From: Gordonia sp. UBA7599 | GTDB taxonomy: Bacteria; Actinomycetota; Actinomycetes; Mycobacteriales; Mycobacteriaceae | Assembly (NCBI GenBank): GCA_002477755.1 | Contig: DLKD01000139.1 | Location: 6,343-70,342 of the forward strand | DNA length: 64,000 nt | Direction of reading: 5' to 3' | In this document: positions 61,640-64,000 of the stretch, in pieces | How positions within the stretch are numbered: the first letter of the stretch is position 1 | How the letters are laid out: each line of letters starts with the position of its first letter | The notes under the pieces: generated by a model | The model's input: the letters and a program-made list of their open reading frames with translations, nothing else | Told to the model about the DNA's origin: nothing | Databases searched by the model: none | Position numbers and translations under genes: made by a program

Positions 61640-62338
61640 TCATCCTTGAGCTGCGCTGACACCGGCGAACGCGCGCGGCACGGCCGCCATCTGTCCTTGG
61701 CCGATCCACGTCGGTAGTTGGCGTCGCACTGTCGTGTCGGCGACGATGGTGATTCGCTCGGTTGCCAGCGCGCTCGCCCAATCGGCGTCGCCACGCCAGA
61801 GCTGGGTCAGTGTGCGCAGGTCGGTCTGCACCGCGGCGTCGAGGTCGTAGCCGGGGTCGAAGTCGCACACCTCGACGTCATCGGAGTTCACCACCAGCCA
61901 CCAGCGGCCGGCTTTGCCGGTGACGTCGCTGAAGTCGAAGGCCACCGTCGTTCGACTGCGAGGCCACGCGTCGACGTCGAGCTTGCGTCGCATGTCCCAG
62001 AACAGCAGGTGGGGGTCGAGGTCGGTGTCGCCGAGCTCGCCGATCCACTTCATGCCCCATCGGCTCAGCGTCTCGACGACCTCCCACAGCTCGGCGCCCT
62101 TGTCGGTGAGTGCGTAGCGCGACCGACCGTCGACGACAGACCGTGTCACGACCCCAGCCCGTTCGAGCCGCTTGAGCCGTTTGGTGAGCAGCGCTGGCGA
62201 CATTTTGGGCAGACCCCGCCGCAGTTCGTTGAAGTGCCTGCTCCCGAGGAGCAACTCGCGTACGACGAGGACGGTCCACCGCTCGTCGAGAACCTCCATC
62301 GACTTCGCGACGGGGCAGAACTGGCCGTAGGTCGCCAT
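61640..62338 (-). CDS. HxlR-family regulator with C-terminal SCP2-like domain
   Basis: This 232-residue regulator has an N-terminal winged-helix HxlR domain (MATYGQFCPVAKSMEVLDER, then WTVLVVRELLLGSRHFNELRRGLPKMSPALLTKRLKRLE in segments). Cys8 sits at the position of the redox-active Cys in thiol-sensing HxlR/HypR proteins. The C-terminal half (about 125-225, WWLVVNSDDVEVCDFDPGYDLDAAVQTDLRT) looks like a sterol-carrier-type lipid pocket. AGGAG five bases upstream fixes ATG 62338. It diverges from a methyltransferase gene, the likely target, across 168 bases with candidate operators. Confidence 0.9.
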   Translation of the reverse strand: MATYGQFCPVAKSMEVLDERWTVLVVRELLLGSRHFNELRRGLPKMSPALLTKRLKRLERAGVVTRSVVDGRSRYALTDKGAELWEVVETLSRWGMKWIGELGDTDLDPHLLFWDMRRKLDVDAWPRSRTTVAFDFSDVTGKAGRWWLVVNSDDVEVCDFDPGYDLDAAVQTDLRTLTQLWRGDADWASALATERITIVADTTVRRQLPTWIGQGQMAAVPRAFAGVSAAQG

Positions 62339-62392
62339 GGTGGCTCCTCTCACTCCCGTTCCAGTACACGCCGGGCAGAGCGGGAAGGCTAG

Positions 62393-62426
62393 TACAGATT
62401 GTGAACTGCGATCGCTACAGATCGTG
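62393..62426. promoter_or_regulatory. Direct repeat, candidate HxlR operator
   Basis: TACAGATTGTG (62393-62403) and TACAGATCGTG (62416-62426) are two copies 23 bases apart, about two helical turns, in the intergenic region between the HxlR regulator and the methyltransferase. They are a plausible binding site for the regulator. No binding data exist here. Confidence 0.45.
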
Positions 62427-62466
62427 GTCTGGAAGCGGTGGTCGCCGTCGACCGAGACTCGAGGCA

Positions 62467-62485
62467 GGTCCAGAAAGACTGGACC
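62467..62485 (+). promoter_or_regulatory. Small hairpin before methyltransferase ribosome site
   Basis: GGTCCAG (62467-62473) and CTGGACC (62479-62485) are perfect inverted arms around AAAGA, ending eight bases before the AAGGAGA ribosome-binding site. It could be a protein operator or an mRNA hairpin affecting translation. Confidence 0.4.
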
Positions 62486-62506
62486 GGTCGAACAAGGAGA
62501 ACCATC

Positions 62507-63349
62507 ATGACCACCACGACCACCACCACAGAGTCCCCGTCGGCGGACGCCGCCGACCGCGAGTTGAAGGCGCGCCATCGTGCCCTCTGGGCGTCGGGGG
62601 ACTATCCGGCCGTTGCCGATGTGATCGCACCGCTGGGACCGCATCTCATCGATGCACTGGGCGTCGACGGCGACGTCGACCTCCTCGACGTCGGGGCGGG
62701 CGCGGGCAACGCGTCGTTCCCAGCCGCACGCCGCGGCGCACGCGTCGTCGCGTCGGACCTCACGCCCGAACTGCTCGACGTCGGGCGTGCGCGGTCCCAA
62801 CGGGAGGGGCTCGACATCGATTGGCAGGTCGCCGACGCCGAGCGCTTGCCCTATCGCGACGATTCCTTCGACGTCGTGACGTCGTGCGTCGGGGTGATGT
62901 TCGCGCCGCACCACGCGCAGGCGGCTGATGAACTCGTCCGCGTCTGCCGTCCGGACGGGCGGATCGGCCTCATCAACTGGACGCCGGCCGGCTTCATCGG
63001 GGAGCTGTTCACGACCATGAAGCCATTCGCCCCGGCACCGCCGCCCGGTGCGTCGGCCCCGCCGCTGTGGGGCTCGCCGTCGCATGTGCGCGAGTTGTTC
63101 GGAGCCGACGTCGACGTCAGCGGTACCACCGAGCGATTGCGCGTGGACCGCTTCGCCACCGGGGAGGAGTTTCGCGACTTCTTCAAGACGACCTATGGGC
63201 CGACGATCGCTGCCTATCGCAACATCGCCGACGACCACGAGCGCGTCGCACATCTCGACTGGGCCATCGCCGAGTTGGCGGAGCGCTATCTCGCCAGCGG
63301 GGTCATGGAATGGGAATACCTGCTGGTCGTAGCCACATTGCGTCGCTAG
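62507..63349 (+). CDS. Class I SAM-dependent methyltransferase
   Basis: This 280-residue methyltransferase of the UbiE/Methyltransf_11 type has motif I LLDVGAGAGNASFPAARRG (SAM binding, about residues 62-80), the acidic residue of motif II in VVASDLTPELL, DAERLPYRDDSFDVVTSCV (motif IV region) and RVCRPDGRIGLINW. The methyl acceptor is unknown; the divergent HxlR regulator suggests response to a small hydrophobic or electrophilic compound. I chose ATG 62507, six bases after AAGGAGA, discarding 23 upstream in-frame residues. The N-terminus is a Thr run (MTTTTTTTESP). Confidence 0.9.
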   Translation: MTTTTTTTESPSADAADRELKARHRALWASGDYPAVADVIAPLGPHLIDALGVDGDVDLLDVGAGAGNASFPAARRGARVVASDLTPELLDVGRARSQREGLDIDWQVADAERLPYRDDSFDVVTSCVGVMFAPHHAQAADELVRVCRPDGRIGLINWTPAGFIGELFTTMKPFAPAPPPGASAPPLWGSPSHVRELFGADVDVSGTTERLRVDRFATGEEFRDFFKTTYGPTIAAYRNIADDHERVAHLDWAIAELAERYLASGVMEWEYLLVVATLRR

Positions 63350-63422
63350 GTCCACCACTCTGTGACCGAATCGACCGCATGTTGGCGAGCGTCGTCGGAT
63401 GGGGCGCTTTTAGAATCGGAAC

Positions 63423-64000
63423 GTGCGGTACTCGCGTTTCGTCGCCATTGGTGACTCTCAAACGGAGGGGATGGGCGACCCGCACCCGGACTATGAGTGC
63501 CGGGGGTGGGCCGACCGTCTCGCCGAGCGCATGGCTGCCCTCAACCCCGAGCTGACCTACGCGAATCTGGCGATCCGGGGCAAGAACACCCGTCAGGCAC
63601 TCGAAGAACAGTTGGACTCAGCACTGGCCATGGAGCCAGATCTTGTCGCGGCGCCGTTGGGTATGAACGACGTCATCGGAAGCGGTGATCTGACGGGGCA
63701 GGTGCGATCCGACCTAGACGAGATCTACGGCCGGCTCACCGACTCGGGTGCCACCGTCATCGTCTCGACCTATCCCGACGTGACGCGCACCATCCCGCTC
63801 GGGCATCGGCTCGAAGGTCGGCTGCAGACGATCAACGCGTTGATGCGCGAGTTCGCGCATCGCTACGGCTTGGTCCTCGTCGACCTGCACTCGGCGCCGG
63901 TGCTGACTGACCTGCGGGCATGGTCCACCGATCGCCTGCACGCCTCATCGTTGGGTCACCAGCGGCTTGCCGACGGCGCCGCCCACGCCCTGGGCCTTCC
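63423..64000 (+). CDS. SGNH/GDSL hydrolase, 3' truncated by window edge
   Basis: This cytoplasmic SGNH-type esterase, 192 residues visible, continues past base 64000. Block I is FVAIGDSQTEG with the nucleophilic Ser. The Gly of block II is in ANLAIRGKN, block III is GMNDVI (Asn), and block V is STDRLHASSLGHQRLA, giving Asp and His. All catalytic residues are therefore already visible. No signal peptide is present. TAGAAT (63411-63416) stands exactly six bases before GTG 63423, a leaderless signature. Confidence 0.9.
   Translation, partial: MRYSRFVAIGDSQTEGMGDPHPDYECRGWADRLAERMAALNPELTYANLAIRGKNTRQALEEQLDSALAMEPDLVAAPLGMNDVIGSGDLTGQVRSDLDEIYGRLTDSGATVIVSTYPDVTRTIPLGHRLEGRLQTINALMREFAHRYGLVLVDLHSAPVLTDLRAWSTDRLHASSLGHQRLADGAAHALGL

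Overview
The window is high-GC actinobacterial DNA from the order Mycobacteriales, most like Gordonia or a close relative (Rhodococcus/Williamsia type). The evidence is a SecA1 without the zinc tail, mycothiol-type SigH/RshA, PdtaS, WhiB1 and WhiB7, AdnA/AdnB, a mycoredoxin, the 24-residue ribosomal protein bL37, UPF0182 and DUF2342 proteins, and abundant leaderless starts. From about 1 to 59 kb the genes follow, as I recall it, the gene order of M. tuberculosis H37Rv from Rv3240c (secA1) down to Rv3193c. This core chromosome order is interrupted by accessory genes.

Layout. 1-4.7 kb: 3' part of secA1, an Rv3235-family protein, a WS/DGAT acyltransferase with a degenerate active site, and an Rv3231c-like protein. 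4.8-7.7 kb: remnants of a secreted protein, a DUF1254 lipoprotein and a divergent AraC regulator. 7.7-11.6 kb: a fatty-acyl desaturase system, with an oxidoreductase facing two tandem desaturases across a three-half-site operator. 11.6-14.8 kb: rsgA, aroA, a NUDIX hydrolase and DUF488. 14.8-21.4 kb: mostly accessory genes (small proteins, membrane proteins, an SDR-like protein, a Baeyer-Villiger type monooxygenase, a CoA-binding protein, DUF1345, SRAP). 21.4-25 kb: the stress-signalling block sigH-rshA, bL37, a biotinyl-type protein, pdtaS and whiB1. 25-37.4 kb: lipid kinase, TauE/SafE, ParA-like ATPase, beta-propeller protein, RhlE helicase, MiaE-like protein, DUF3107, TetR, DUF3152, moeZ, a TIGR02569 protein, an alkyltransferase-like protein and a LipV-like hydrolase. 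37.4-48.7 kb: a DNA-repair and redox run, adnA-adnB-kch-nudC-mrx1-uvrD2. 48.7-59 kb: whiB7 with its attenuator leader, ABC1 kinase, TOMM-like protein, DUF2342, PDZ-Lon protein, SGNH hydrolase, PPA1309-like protein and UPF0182. 59-64 kb: accessory genes (small membrane protein, a TIR-domain protein of lower GC, PPK2, HxlR regulator with divergent methyltransferase, and a truncated SGNH hydrolase).

Regulation readable in the DNA. There are two matching SigH-type promoters (GGGAA[T/C]-N17-[C/T]GTT), one before sigH and one ending right at the mycoredoxin start codon. whiB7 has a complete set of attenuation parts: a promoter with an AT-rich box, a 54-codon upstream ORF, a 10-bp terminator hairpin, and an antiterminator segment inside the uORF. 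CRP/GlxR-type boxes lie upstream of whiB1 and of the small membrane gene at 59.3 kb. Twelve genes have a TANNNT-like -10 box exactly 6 bases before the start codon, the signature of leaderless mRNA.

I found no tRNA, rRNA, CRISPR array or insertion sequence. The best candidate for something undescribed is the TIR-domain gene (59404-60444), which has an unrecognised C-terminal half. The most decodable regulatory system is the whiB7 leader.
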